Shown here piece by piece: positions 42,882 through 52,298 of a stretch of DNA of 64,000 bases. The stretch is from NCBI RefSeq assembly GCF_008329965.1, contig NZ_CP036150.1:3700439-3764438 (forward strand), given 5' to 3'. A program made the position numbers and the translations under genes. The notes beneath the pieces are model-generated. The model was not told the DNA's origin and did not search any database. It was given only the letters and a program-made list of their open reading frames with translations. Each line of letters begins with the position of its first letter. The stretch's first letter is position 1. The stretch is from Oceanispirochaeta crateris. Its GTDB lineage: Bacteria > Spirochaetota > Spirochaetia > DSM-2461.

Positions 42882-44564
42882 TTATAATTTCCCGTTTATA
42901 AGCGTCAAATCGTCTATAATTCCCTCGGAGAGCTGAATGAGGACAGAATAATCTTCTTCTATTTGGCTTTGCGTCTTGTTATCAATGGTGGAAGTGATCT
43001 CTTTCACCAGGTTATGCATTTCTTCATGCCTTTTTACAAATGAGGGGAAAATATCCAGTTGCTTTATATGGTCGGGCACTTTTTTATCAATCCATTGACC
43101 AAGTTCGCAGCTGTGATGATCCGATACTTCTGATACGGCAATATTCATGGTGCCATCAATGACGCCCCTTACCTTGATGACCCATAAGAGATGATGAATA
43201 ATCACTTTCACAGCAGAAAAGTTCATCGCAGTACCAAATTCAAAATTTTGAAACTCCTGAATCTTTTCCATATAGGATTCATAATTCAGGAATACATTTG
43301 AAATGTTCAGGAACATGGAATTCATTTTCCCCGAAATAGTGTTGATCTCACCAATCTCAGATTCAGTATCCCGACTGGCATTAACTATGTTTGAAATAGA
43401 ATCCTGTATATCCCTGGTACTCAATTCTATCTCGCCTGAACCGTCTTTGATGTGGCTTGAAATCCTTGTAAGCAATTGTGTCGCCTGTACAATTTCATGG
43501 CTGCCAATATTGAGTTCGGAAGTCGCATCCTGGATCTGGGAGAAGGCTTCTACCAGCTGCTCAGTTTCCTCTTTGATAGAATTAAAATCATGAAGACTTT
43601 CGGCACCCGCTCGCCTTACATCACGGACATTGCTTATGATTTTCTTGAGAGTTTGAGAAATCAATGTTGAATTTTCTGCTGTAGATTCTGCCAACTTCCG
43701 TATTTCATCAGCGACTACGGCAAATCCTTTTCCGGCTTCTCCGGCATGAGCCGCCTCAATGGCTGCATTCATGGATAGAAGGTTTGTCTGGGATGCTATT
43801 TCATCAATAACATTGATGATTTCCTGGACCGAGTCGATGTTGTTGTTCACGGTTTCGATGATTTTATTCATCTCTTCCATGCCCTGCTGACTTTTGTCGG
43901 TCAGTGACAACAGATCCTTGGAGGATTCCGTTTGCCGATGGGTAATATCACTCACATTGCGAATGGACGCATCCATCTCTTCAATGGCCGATGAGGTCTG
44001 GATGACCGAAGCTGATTGCTCCTCTATCTGGCTTGAAAAGGAAGTAATGGTTCTTGAAATCTCTTCAATGGCAGAAGATGAGCTTAAGAGTGAGTTATTG
44101 AGTTCTGATATCTTGCCCCGAATATTCATGACACTGCCGTTGATGGTCGTTGTCAGATAGACCGAGTCTTTCAATTCTTTTGTGAATTCAACGGAGTGGG
44201 TTTTATTTTCTTTCAGGATCAGCTGAGTCTTATTCCTGGAAAGTTGACAGGCCTGCATATGATTGGAAAGAGTTTCTGCTGTTTGAAGTGTATCCCCCGA
44301 AGGTGGCAGCTCATGATGTAAGCGGTCGTCTATGATCACCTCAAAGCGGGCAATGTTCGTATGAAGTCGAGACACATTCAGAATGCTCGTCATACCCAGT
44401 ATCAGGGTGAGGCATATTATTGAGTATTGGTACAAGCTGGCATCCATTGCCAATAGGGTCAGGGTTATTACTAGTATAGTCAGGACAAATGTGATAAAGG
44501 ATGAGGATCGGATTTTCATAGTTTCAAATTCCTTTTGTATTCGCTTGCTTATTTTATGAATCAT
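42882..44564 (-). CDS. methyl-accepting chemotaxis protein with C-terminal CZB zinc domain
   Basis: 560 residues. Two adjacent N-terminal membrane helices (about residues 20-63) with almost no periplasmic loop and no clear HAMP. The signalling tip is [42 protein letters not shown]. The last 110 residues are a CZB domain: [22 protein letters not shown], and HEEMHNL, giving the His3-Cys zinc site. CZB receptors sense zinc or, through the Cys, oxidants such as hypochlorite. The signal must be cytoplasmic. Divergent from the HD-GYP gene. Confidence 0.92.
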   Translation of the reverse strand: MIHKISKRIQKEFETMKIRSSSFITFVLTILVITLTLLAMDASLYQYSIICLTLILGMTSILNVSRLHTNIARFEVIIDDRLHHELPPSGDTLQTAETLSNHMQACQLSRNKTQLILKENKTHSVEFTKELKDSVYLTTTINGSVMNIRGKISELNNSLLSSSSAIEEISRTITSFSSQIEEQSASVIQTSSAIEEMDASIRNVSDITHRQTESSKDLLSLTDKSQQGMEEMNKIIETVNNNIDSVQEIINVIDEIASQTNLLSMNAAIEAAHAGEAGKGFAVVADEIRKLAESTAENSTLISQTLKKIISNVRDVRRAGAESLHDFNSIKEETEQLVEAFSQIQDATSELNIGSHEIVQATQLLTRISSHIKDGSGEIELSTRDIQDSISNIVNASRDTESEIGEINTISGKMNSMFLNISNVFLNYESYMEKIQEFQNFEFGTAMNFSAVKVIIHHLLWVIKVRGVIDGTMNIAVSEVSDHHSCELGQWIDKKVPDHIKQLDIFPSFVKRHEEMHNLVKEITSTIDNKTQSQIEEDYSVLIQLSEGIIDDLTLINGKL

Positions 44565-44591
44565 ATCTATTCCGTAATCATTATAAAAAAC

Positions 44592-44620
44592 ATAGTATCC
44601 TTATTCATTGGTTAGATCAA
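44592..44620 (-). promoter_or_regulatory. sigma-70 promoter of the chemoreceptor gene
   Basis: On the minus strand TTGATC (44620-44615), a 17-base spacer, TACTAT (44597-44592), 28 bases before ATG 44564. No sigma-28 consensus was seen, although motility genes often use it. Confidence 0.5.
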
Positions 44621-44731
44621 CATTGCTGAATTTGGCGGAGGGCAGACCAGTAAGGATTGAATGGTTTACAGCCATTTTTTTTAGAAAGAAAATCCGCTGT
44701 TCCTATGGGGAGAGTAGCCTTAATCTATATG

Positions 44732-44737
44732 TATAAT
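44732..44737 (+). promoter_or_regulatory. -10 element upstream of the HD-GYP gene
   Basis: A perfect TATAAT 23 bases before GTG 44760; the matching -35 is poor. The rest of the 195-base divergent region shows nothing further than the chemoreceptor promoter. Confidence 0.35.
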
Positions 44738-44759
44738 CGGGTTACTGTCTTGTTGACAA

Positions 44760-46592
44760 GTGAGACTACTTCCATATATTTATATGCATATGGATACAGG
44801 TAAAACTGCCGAAAAGGGCAGTATAAGCATAAGGACTATCACTGACAGGCTATTTTTTCTCCTTATTGTCACAATCCTTATCACACTTATTACTGTTATT
44901 TTGTTTACTTCCTGGATTTATTACATATCCTCAATTGAAAACCAATACAACTCTTCAATCACGGCGATTAACTCGTTGATCTCTAGTCTCTACACCGCCC
45001 AGCAACAACAAGATAGCGATGAAATTGATCAAAATTATAAACAGATCATGGACATTATCAGGGATTCCCCAGAGATACTAAAACGTGACCTGTCTCCCCA
45101 TGATGAGATCCTCAATAATACAGACCCAGAAACTCAATATGATCTCTATCTGGATCAAATCCGGATTTCAATTGGTATATTGAGAAAAAACCACTCCCAG
45201 ATACAGAACGTCTACAAAAAAGGATTTCCATATTTTGTCGTATCCATCCTGTTTCTTATGGTTGTGATGCTGTTAAATCTTTTGAAATGGAAAGAAAGAC
45301 AAAATCAGTTTTTCAATGAGATTCAGGATGGTTTACAGCATGTAAGAGAAGTCCAGCTTTTTAACAGGAATGAGAGTTTTCATAACAACCACTCCTATAT
45401 TGAAGAATCTCAAGCCTTCATCTCCGAAGTCAGTAAGATCCTCGAAAATCTCATCATGGACAGGAGTCTTCAGAATATTGAGATACATGGGAATTTGGAA
45501 GCCCTTATGAAAGAACTGTTTTTTGCCATTAGAAAAAAAACAAATTGTGACAGAGTCGCCCTGGCTTTTATCAATGGTGATAATGAGATTACAGCAGAAA
45601 CGTTCTATTCCAATTATTCAAATCTGTATCTTGCTCCAGGGCATTCAGAACCGATGAAGAATACGAGCTTGGGAGAGTATACCCATTCTGGAGAACTGAG
45701 ATATATTCCTGATTTGGAGGAGTATTCTGACAAAAAATTGGAGAAGACAGGTTTTCCCGTTTCAGAATCGACCAGATTAATTTTAAAAGAGGGTATTAAA
45801 TCCTCCCTGACTATTCCATTTTTTGTAAATGACCGCTGTGTCGGTTTTTTGTTTATATCCAGCAGGAGCAAAAACAGTTTTGATGGGATCTCCATAAAAC
45901 ATGCCAAACATATTTTTACCATAATCAAAAGTCGAATCTATCTGGAGTACATCATTCAGGATATCATTGCCAGAATCTCACAATCCTTTGTGACTCTCAT
46001 GGATAAAAAAGATAATGAAACCTCCAGTCATATTAAACGAGTTTCTCATTATTCGGCCATTATCGGTAGAGCCGTTGCCCGGAAATCAGATGTTCTGACC
46101 CCCAAGGACATCCGGGAGATCTATTCCTATGCGCCTCTCCACGATATTGGAAAAATTGGTATACCCGATAGCATCCTGTTGAAACCCGGAAGCCTCACAA
46201 AGGATCAGTTTGAAATTATGAATACTCATGTGACCATCGGAGAAGAGGTGATTGAAGCGATAAGTCAGAATATCTCGTCCTATTTTCCCATTCCCGTTCT
46301 GGCAACGGCAATCGACATAATCCGGGGACACCATGAGAAGTATGATGGTTCTGGTTATCCCAGAGGTCTCAAAGGAAAAGAAATACCCATAGCCGGGCGC
46401 ATCGTTGCCATTGCCGATGTCTTTGATGCTCTGACCTCAAAACGCCCGTACAAAGAAGCCTATTCAATCGAAGAATCTCTTGAGATCATGACCAAAAAGA
46501 TGACCGGTCATTTTGACTCTGATCTGTTAGAGTCTTTTAAAGACTCTATTGAAGATGTCAAAATGATCTATGAGAAGTACCAGGAAAATTAG
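44760..46592 (+). CDS. membrane-bound GAF/HD-GYP cyclic-di-GMP phosphodiesterase
   Basis: Up to 610 residues. Membrane helices at about 31-55 and 156-177 enclose a 100-residue extracytoplasmic sensor. A coiled segment and a GAF domain (about 250-395) follow. The HD-GYP domain is intact: HDIGKIGIPDSILLKPG, NTHVTIGEEVI, GHHEKYDGSGYPRGLKGKEIPIAGRIVAIADVFDALTSKRPYKEAY. It should degrade c-di-GMP to GMP. The start is uncertain: GTG 44760 and ATG 44784 or 44790 are in frame and none has a strong ribosome site. Confidence 0.9.
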   Translation: MRLLPYIYMHMDTGKTAEKGSISIRTITDRLFFLLIVTILITLITVILFTSWIYYISSIENQYNSSITAINSLISSLYTAQQQQDSDEIDQNYKQIMDIIRDSPEILKRDLSPHDEILNNTDPETQYDLYLDQIRISIGILRKNHSQIQNVYKKGFPYFVVSILFLMVVMLLNLLKWKERQNQFFNEIQDGLQHVREVQLFNRNESFHNNHSYIEESQAFISEVSKILENLIMDRSLQNIEIHGNLEALMKELFFAIRKKTNCDRVALAFINGDNEITAETFYSNYSNLYLAPGHSEPMKNTSLGEYTHSGELRYIPDLEEYSDKKLEKTGFPVSESTRLILKEGIKSSLTIPFFVNDRCVGFLFISSRSKNSFDGISIKHAKHIFTIIKSRIYLEYIIQDIIARISQSFVTLMDKKDNETSSHIKRVSHYSAIIGRAVARKSDVLTPKDIREIYSYAPLHDIGKIGIPDSILLKPGSLTKDQFEIMNTHVTIGEEVIEAISQNISSYFPIPVLATAIDIIRGHHEKYDGSGYPRGLKGKEIPIAGRIVAIADVFDALTSKRPYKEAYSIEESLEIMTKKMTGHFDSDLLESFKDSIEDVKMIYEKYQEN

Positions 46593-46740
46593 GTAAAATC
46601 AACCGTCTCCAATATTGTTTATGGGAACACAAGTTTCGTCCCCCTGTTCTATTTATATATTTTTTTTACTTTTATAAATAATTGCAGGAGTTCTTTATTC
46701 TTAACATTATGAGATCAGCCGGGATCAGGCTGTTGAGATG

Positions 46741-49032
46741 TTATCGAATCCAATCCTCCAGTTTGTTCTGTTCTCTGATGAGGTGGTACCGGACGAATTC
46801 CTCCAAATTCCGCATGGCCTGTTCGGCCGAAAGGAAAACAGGAACTCCCCCTGATTCTAAAAGTTGACCCATTCGGTTGTATTCAGAGCCGAGTCCGGAT
46901 GTCGCCGTGAGGGATACGATCAGAGGTTTCTCCATGATCCTGTTCAGTTCTACAATTCCTGCGGCGATATTCTCGGGACAGGACTCGATTTCTTCGTCTG
47001 TTGTGTGAAGGAACCCGGCGTGGGGAACTATGGATACCAGGAGACAGTCTACAGAATCTGATTCTATGAGAGTCCGGACGGCTTCTACAAAAACATCATC
47101 CCCAACCATGGGAGTCAAATCCAACAAGGCTTCAATGGTGACAAAATCCGGCAATTGCTTTTTGAGGGTTCTGCGGCATTGGTCATCCAGTTCGGCAAGC
47201 CTGAGACGGCCCAGGTTGTCCGCCGCATTGGCCTTTTCATATCCTGCATTCGTTACAACAGCACAACGGAGTCCAAAGGCTTTTTTGTCTGTGAGCATGG
47301 AAAATGTTTTGATATACCCAAGGTGGTCGGCCATGGTGTCTGCAACGATGAGGCCGGCTTGTTTCATAGCCGCTCGGGCTACGGCGTACTCTCCGGCTAT
47401 ACTGGCTGTGTGTGACTGTGTCGCCATTTTTCCTTCCAGGGTTCGTCCTGCCTTATAAACAACAATGGGAGCCCTGGACTTGTCCAGCAATCCTTTAGAG
47501 GCCTCGTCAAAAAATCGCCTCCCTGCAGCGGGAGAAAACCCCTCGATGTATATGCCTATGACGCGGATCTCCGGATCTTCTGACCAGTAGTTTACAAGAT
47601 CGCAGGGATCGACATCCAGCTGATTTCCATAACTGACGACGACCTTGGGACTGACCGCGTGGCGCAGTTGTGCCAGTTCCACCAGTCCAAGGGCTCCGCT
47701 CTGGCTGAAAAGAGCCATATTCCTTTTCCGGCTGAGGTCTAAGCGGAACTTTTTTTCGGGAATGAAGAAGGTATTGATTCCAGGATGCTCTATTGACCCG
47801 GCTGTCACGATTCCCAGGCAGTTGGGCCCCATAATCCTGATTCCTTTTTTACGACATATGGTCAGGATTTCGTCTTCCGGTCCCTTGTCGTTTGAGCTTT
47901 CACTGAAACCTCCGGGGATCAAAAGAAGGGCTTTACAATCAATCTCTGCTGCCTGATAAACAACTGAAAGTGCCGCCTTAGCAGGAACCGTGACCACAAC
48001 CATTTCGGCCGGCCCCGGAAGGTCCTTCAGATTTTCATAGAGGGGTAGACTCTGTCCGGCAAGGGTCAGTGTCCCTCCCTTTGGATTCACGCAGTACACA
48101 TCTTTTCGTCCCAGTTTTATGAGATTGGAGACGATGATATTGCCCGGCCTTTCAGGATCACTGCCGCTCACCCCGACCACGGCGATGCCTCGGGGTTGAA
48201 AAAAGGCATTCAGGGAGGAGGCGGGAGGTCTGTTTGTCTCCAGAGGGGGGAGATTCTCTTTTCTCTCAAAAACGGCATAACCATCGAGGGCAATCAGATT
48301 ATGATCAGGATCAAAAACAAAGGGGTTAATCTCAAAATCTGTGAAAATGAATTCGTTATCTGTGTTAAAAAAAGATGAAAATGCAGTAGAAAGACTGCTG
48401 AGTTTCATCTTCACATCAATAATCTGTTCTAAATAGTCTTCTTTCCCTTCTTGAAGGTATTTCTTGTGGATCTCCGTTGAAGAGATCAGGGCTTTGGCCC
48501 ATTCTCTGCTCAAAGGCGGCAAAAGCAGGTTGGGGGCTGAAAAGTGAGTGGCAAAGTGCTCTGCATCTGAACCTCCCTTGCTGAAGGATATGACCGGGCC
48601 GAAGGTTTCACTCTCTCTAAATCCTATCATCACCTCATTACCTAATTCGGGGCTGTATTCGATGTATTCAACAATGAGGACTCCCTCTATGGGGATCTGC
48701 TGAGATTGAAAAAGGTCTCTCATAGCATTAAAAGAGTAGCGTAAGAAATCAATATCCTTATGAAGGACCTTCACTCCTCCTAGTTTCTCCTTGTGCGCCA
48801 CCTGGGGAGACACAATCTTCATAACGACTCGGCTGCTGCCGAACTCTGATAGAAGAGACCGGGTTATTTCATCTTCATTCCGGATCAAATGATACCGGGG
48901 GATTTTGAGTTCCAGTATTTCCAGAATCTGATAGACCTCGTATTCATAGAGCTCTTTTCTGTGGGCTTCTTCTGCCTTTTTCAGGAGGGTCTGGATCTTT
49001 TCTAGGGATTCTTTGTTCATGTGGTCATTCAT
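46741..49032 (-). CDS. ADP-forming acyl-CoA (acetate-CoA) ligase, beta-alpha fusion
   Basis: 763 residues. The N-terminal 250 residues are the ATP-grasp beta part (VVMKIVSPQVAHKEKLGGVKV). From about 280 comes the CoA-binding Rossmann domain (FFQPRGIAVVGVSGSDPERPGN, YCVNPKGG), then two succinyl-CoA-ligase-like domains with the phospho-His segment in ATQSHTASIAGE. The order is beta before alpha, the reverse of the alpha-beta fusions such as Pka/YfiQ. It makes ATP from acetyl- or acyl-CoA, as in fermentation. It is translationally coupled (ATGA) to the upstream MFS gene. Confidence 0.87.
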   Translation of the reverse strand: MNDHMNKESLEKIQTLLKKAEEAHRKELYEYEVYQILEILELKIPRYHLIRNEDEITRSLLSEFGSSRVVMKIVSPQVAHKEKLGGVKVLHKDIDFLRYSFNAMRDLFQSQQIPIEGVLIVEYIEYSPELGNEVMIGFRESETFGPVISFSKGGSDAEHFATHFSAPNLLLPPLSREWAKALISSTEIHKKYLQEGKEDYLEQIIDVKMKLSSLSTAFSSFFNTDNEFIFTDFEINPFVFDPDHNLIALDGYAVFERKENLPPLETNRPPASSLNAFFQPRGIAVVGVSGSDPERPGNIIVSNLIKLGRKDVYCVNPKGGTLTLAGQSLPLYENLKDLPGPAEMVVVTVPAKAALSVVYQAAEIDCKALLLIPGGFSESSNDKGPEDEILTICRKKGIRIMGPNCLGIVTAGSIEHPGINTFFIPEKKFRLDLSRKRNMALFSQSGALGLVELAQLRHAVSPKVVVSYGNQLDVDPCDLVNYWSEDPEIRVIGIYIEGFSPAAGRRFFDEASKGLLDKSRAPIVVYKAGRTLEGKMATQSHTASIAGEYAVARAAMKQAGLIVADTMADHLGYIKTFSMLTDKKAFGLRCAVVTNAGYEKANAADNLGRLRLAELDDQCRRTLKKQLPDFVTIEALLDLTPMVGDDVFVEAVRTLIESDSVDCLLVSIVPHAGFLHTTDEEIESCPENIAAGIVELNRIMEKPLIVSLTATSGLGSEYNRMGQLLESGGVPVFLSAEQAMRNLEEFVRYHLIREQNKLEDWIR

Positions 49033-50261
49033 ACTGTCATCCTGCTTTTGAGATTTAGTTTTACGGAAAAGAAAAATGCCGTTAAGAGAAGAAGTGAACC
49101 GGCTGCAAAGGGCAGTCCGGGAGATCTTGTGTATAATTCTGCGGCAAGGCTTCCGGCTGGCACGGCAAAGAGACCGAAGAAAAAATTACCTGCTGATAGC
49201 TGTCTAGCCCTGTTCTTATCCTCAAGATGGTCGGCCCAAAGGCTGTCCAGCAAGGGCCGGATCAGGGCCAGACTCAAGGCGTCCAGAATTACGGAGACCC
49301 AGAGGAGGCCGGGCCCGAAGCGGGCTGAGGCAATGAGGAGTGCGAGGGATAGACTTCCCAGGAGAAATCCGAGAGAGAGGGCCGGGCCTCTCATTCTGTT
49401 TGTGATTCGTGGAAGAACGATGAGGAGGATGGCCATGATGACAAGGGAACTGATCATGGGGACCAGAGACAATAGGGAGGCTCTTATTCCCGCATCCCGA
49501 CGAAGGTAAGCAAAATAAAAGAGAGGTTTGAAGACCACGAAGAACTGGTTGATCCCCTGAAGTAAAAAGATGATGCGGCTTTCGGTTGACCCAAGAAAAA
49601 ATCTCAGAGCTTTCATGAATCCTTTCATGGTTTCACCGGTTTGTTGTTCCGGGTGTTTCGTTGGTTCAGTCCAGCCAATATTTCTGATTATAAACATGAA
49701 TCCCATGATGATGGCACTCCAGAAGTATAGTATCCTTGTACCAGCCACCAGTCCTGACCGATAGATCAGCAGTCCTCCCAGAGGAGCAAAAAAACCGGAA
49801 CAGAGTACCATAAAATGAAGCCCGGAATAGTTTCTCAACCTTTGTTCCGAACTGGCATCTTCTGTCATTATGCAGGACAAGGAGACGTAGACAACCTTAT
49901 TCACACCGTTTAAGACGGCGGCAATCAGGAATCCTGTAAAACTCCTGCTGAAGGACCAGACCAGACAGGCTAACGACCAGGATAACATGTCAAAGATAAA
50001 AGACGTCCGTTTCCTCCCTAATTTGTCTGTTAGAACACCTGAGAATAGGGATGATAGAATCTGAACAGATACAAGAAGGGTCTGGACCAAACCTATTTGT
50101 CTATCTGTCAGACCCAATGCCTGCATGTAGAGGGTGGCATACACAATAATCATGTTGAAGGGAATGGCCCAGAATGGTTCGGTAAACAAAACCACCCGGC
50201 CGTTATGACTCATCCCCCGTAATAAGGGGAGCTGTGCTGTCTTTTCGACAAATCTCTTCAT
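49029..50261 (-). CDS. MFS transporter
   Basis: 410 residues with 12 membrane segments. The MFS loop motif between helices 2 and 3 is FSGVLTDKLGRKRTSFIFD; the central loop (about residues 190-225) is polar (GWTEPTKHPEQQTGET). Substrate unknown; coupling to the acyl-CoA ligase suggests an organic acid or a product of it. No close family is recognised by eye. It is the first gene of the two-gene operon. Confidence 0.88.
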   Translation of the reverse strand: MKRFVEKTAQLPLLRGMSHNGRVVLFTEPFWAIPFNMIIVYATLYMQALGLTDRQIGLVQTLLVSVQILSSLFSGVLTDKLGRKRTSFIFDMLSWSLACLVWSFSRSFTGFLIAAVLNGVNKVVYVSLSCIMTEDASSEQRLRNYSGLHFMVLCSGFFAPLGGLLIYRSGLVAGTRILYFWSAIIMGFMFIIRNIGWTEPTKHPEQQTGETMKGFMKALRFFLGSTESRIIFLLQGINQFFVVFKPLFYFAYLRRDAGIRASLLSLVPMISSLVIMAILLIVLPRITNRMRGPALSLGFLLGSLSLALLIASARFGPGLLWVSVILDALSLALIRPLLDSLWADHLEDKNRARQLSAGNFFFGLFAVPAGSLAAELYTRSPGLPFAAGSLLLLTAFFFSVKLNLKSRMTV

Positions 50262-50394
50262 AGGTCTACCTCTTTTAGAATCAGAACTGATTCTATCAGT
50301 CCCATAAGAGAAAGAACAGCATTTTTGATTAATGTCTGTGGATCAGTCCGAAGACAGGAAGTGCATGAATAAATCTCTGTGAGGCAGAGCCTAT

Positions 50395-50425
50395 GGCAGA
50401 TCTTCTGGTCTGTTTAAGATCTGCC
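50395..50425 (-). terminator. hairpin after the DOMON gene
   Basis: GGCAGATCTT and AAGATCTGCC, 10 perfect base pairs with an 11-base loop, 14 bases after the DOMON stop. No T-run follows, so it may be a weak terminator or a message-stabilising stem. The rest of 50262-50438 shows nothing else. Confidence 0.45.
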
Positions 50426-50438
50426 TGGTCATACGCTT

Positions 50439-50942
50439 TTAACGGATTTCAATATCCTGGGCGTAGGTATTATTGTGTTTCCAGCTTATATTATCACTCT
50501 TATTTGATGCTAATAAGAGCCGGTAGGTTTTTCCCCTTTCCAGTGGTTTATCATATTCATCACCCGAGTCTAGAGGAATTGTGAATGTCACCTCCGTGTG
50601 TGTCTCCGTCTGTGTTCCAGAAAGAACCTGGAAATCTTGAGTACCCCCCAGTTCTATATCGCTTTTGTGGGCGAAACGTCCGGTTCCATAATGATCCTCC
50701 GCCATGGCAATGCCGGTCTTATCATCCACCCAGAGTATGATGATATTGGCGTCCTTCATGACGCTTTCTGCATCGATTCCAAAGGCTATCCAGCCCTTTG
50801 TTTCCGCTTTGAGAGTCAAGACAAGTTTGTCACCCTGGGTCTCCCATTTCAGATCGAATCCCTTTTCTTCAACCCTCTGTTGGGCAGATAAAAAAGAAGT
50901 GAATAGGGAAATTGTCAGCATAAGAAACAAAACTTTCTTCAT
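50439..50942 (-). CDS. exported DOMON-domain protein
   Basis: 167 residues. A signal peptide (MKKVLFLMLTISLFTSFLSA-QQ) is followed by a single DOMON domain: FDLKWETQGDKLVLTLKAETKGWIAFGID, SVMKDANIIILWV, AEDHYGTGRFAH and a closing strand RLLLASNKSDNISWKH. DOMON domains bind haem or sugars; the Met in SVMKDAN is at the position of a haem ligand in cytochrome-type members. It is probably periplasmic. It stands alone, with no neighbour suggesting an electron-transfer partner. Confidence 0.85.
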   Translation of the reverse strand: MKKVLFLMLTISLFTSFLSAQQRVEEKGFDLKWETQGDKLVLTLKAETKGWIAFGIDAESVMKDANIIILWVDDKTGIAMAEDHYGTGRFAHKSDIELGGTQDFQVLSGTQTETHTEVTFTIPLDSGDEYDKPLERGKTYRLLLASNKSDNISWKHNNTYAQDIEIR

Positions 50943-51144
50943 ATAAAACCTCCATCGGGATAAAACCCGGTATATTAATTCTCAGATACTCTCAATAATG
51001 AGTGATTTTGCCCGATCTTTCCATTAAATCTTCTGGTGTTTTTTTCTATACGGGGTGAGAATGGGGTAAAAGCTCCTTTATTTCTCGCTATTCTGGTAAA
51101 ATCAGCCGATGAAGTGAGCGGGATTCAGAGCCTGGAGGATATTT

Positions 51145-51684
51145 ATGAACAAAAATTTAGCAGTACTCACCGCAGTGGGTCACGACAGAATAGGCATTGT
51201 TGATGATCTAACTTCTTCTATTGAACAAAGCGGTGGAAATATATTGGAAAGCAGGATGTCTGTTTTGGGGGGAGAATTTGCAGTGATCATGCTGGTTTCC
51301 GGAGAGAAGCGAACCATCAGCAGTCTCATCACCAATCAGGAAAAAATGGAAAAAGAAATAGAGCTGCATATCGAAATCAAACCGACGAATCAGCCTGATC
51401 AGGATCTCAATGGAATCCCCTATACGCTCAAGTGTGTTTCTTTGGACAGTCCGGGAATCATCCATACTGTCACCCGGTATATTAGAACTGAGGGGATAAA
51501 CATTGAGAATCTGGAAACCGAAACAGCTCATGCACCCTGGACGGGAGCTCCCTTGTTCAGGATGAAAGCCAATGTGATTGTACCACTATCAGTCTCAGTT
51601 CAGGAGCTGAGAAATGGTTTGAACCGCCTGGAGCAGGAAAAAGACCTGGATATCTCCTTCAAGGCCGTCACCGGTAAAGTATGA
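51145..51684 (+). CDS. double-ACT-domain protein (GcvR-like)
   Basis: 179 residues with two ACT domains (about 5-80 and 92-170). The first starts LAVLTAVGHDRIGIVDDLTSSI; the second has LDSPGIIHTVTRYIRTEGINIENLETET. This is the GcvR-type arrangement; in E. coli GcvR regulates glycine cleavage by protein contact, but no gcv genes are near. An amino-acid-sensing role is inferred. CTGGAGG precedes ATG 51145. It overlaps the next gene by 4 bases. Confidence 0.88.
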   Translation: MNKNLAVLTAVGHDRIGIVDDLTSSIEQSGGNILESRMSVLGGEFAVIMLVSGEKRTISSLITNQEKMEKEIELHIEIKPTNQPDQDLNGIPYTLKCVSLDSPGIIHTVTRYIRTEGINIENLETETAHAPWTGAPLFRMKANVIVPLSVSVQELRNGLNRLEQEKDLDISFKAVTGKV

Positions 51685-52298
51685 TAGATACACGTTTGCG
51701 CAAACATGTTCAGTTCCTCTTTAACTTCCTAGCCTCCTTTTGTGCCAGGTTTGGGGTCACTCCCAATCAGCTCACTGTCATTGGTTTTCTATTGGGTATT
51801 GCTTCGGCTGTTTCTATCCTTTGGGGTGCTTTGTTCCCAGCCCTTATCCTGCTATGGATTTCGGGTTTATTCGATGTCCTCGATGGATCTCTGGCCAGAA
51901 TCAAGGGGACGTCATCGGCGTTGGGAGCCTTTATAGATATGATTTTTGACAGAGTGGTGGAGGTCCTTTTTGTTATCTTTTTTGCTCTGGTTTTCCCCGA
52001 AAGTTCTCTGGCTGTAATGGCCTTCCTGGGAGCTGTTATATTCAATTTTTCCACATTTATGCTGGCAGGAAATTTGTTTCAGAATGCTGGGGAGAAGAGC
52101 ATGCACTATGATGCAGGTTTGGCCGAACGGACTGAAACATTCATTGTTTTTTCACTCATGCTCCTTATGCCTGATTATGGAGTGTGGATTCTCTGGGTAT
52201 TTGATGCTCTCATTCTCTGGACAGGAGTTACCCGGTTTATAAAGATTCTATATCAGGTGAGGGAGAATGATAAAAATGGAAATACAAAAAATAAATAA
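51681..52298 (+). CDS. CDP-alcohol phosphatidyltransferase
   Basis: 205 residues, about six membrane helices. The CDP-AP catalytic motif is DVLDGSLARIKG followed by GAFIDMIFDRV, matching DGxxARxnG-xxxD-xxxD with all four Asp. Preceding PNQLTVIGFLLG fits the family. It would join a CDP-diacylglycerol or CDP-alcohol with an alcohol in phospholipid synthesis; which one is not visible. Coupled to the ACT protein (ATGA) and overlapping the DUF547 start by about 30 bases. Confidence 0.9.
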   Translation: MIDTRLRKHVQFLFNFLASFCARFGVTPNQLTVIGFLLGIASAVSILWGALFPALILLWISGLFDVLDGSLARIKGTSSALGAFIDMIFDRVVEVLFVIFFALVFPESSLAVMAFLGAVIFNFSTFMLAGNLFQNAGEKSMHYDAGLAERTETFIVFSLMLLMPDYGVWILWVFDALILWTGVTRFIKILYQVRENDKNGNTKNK

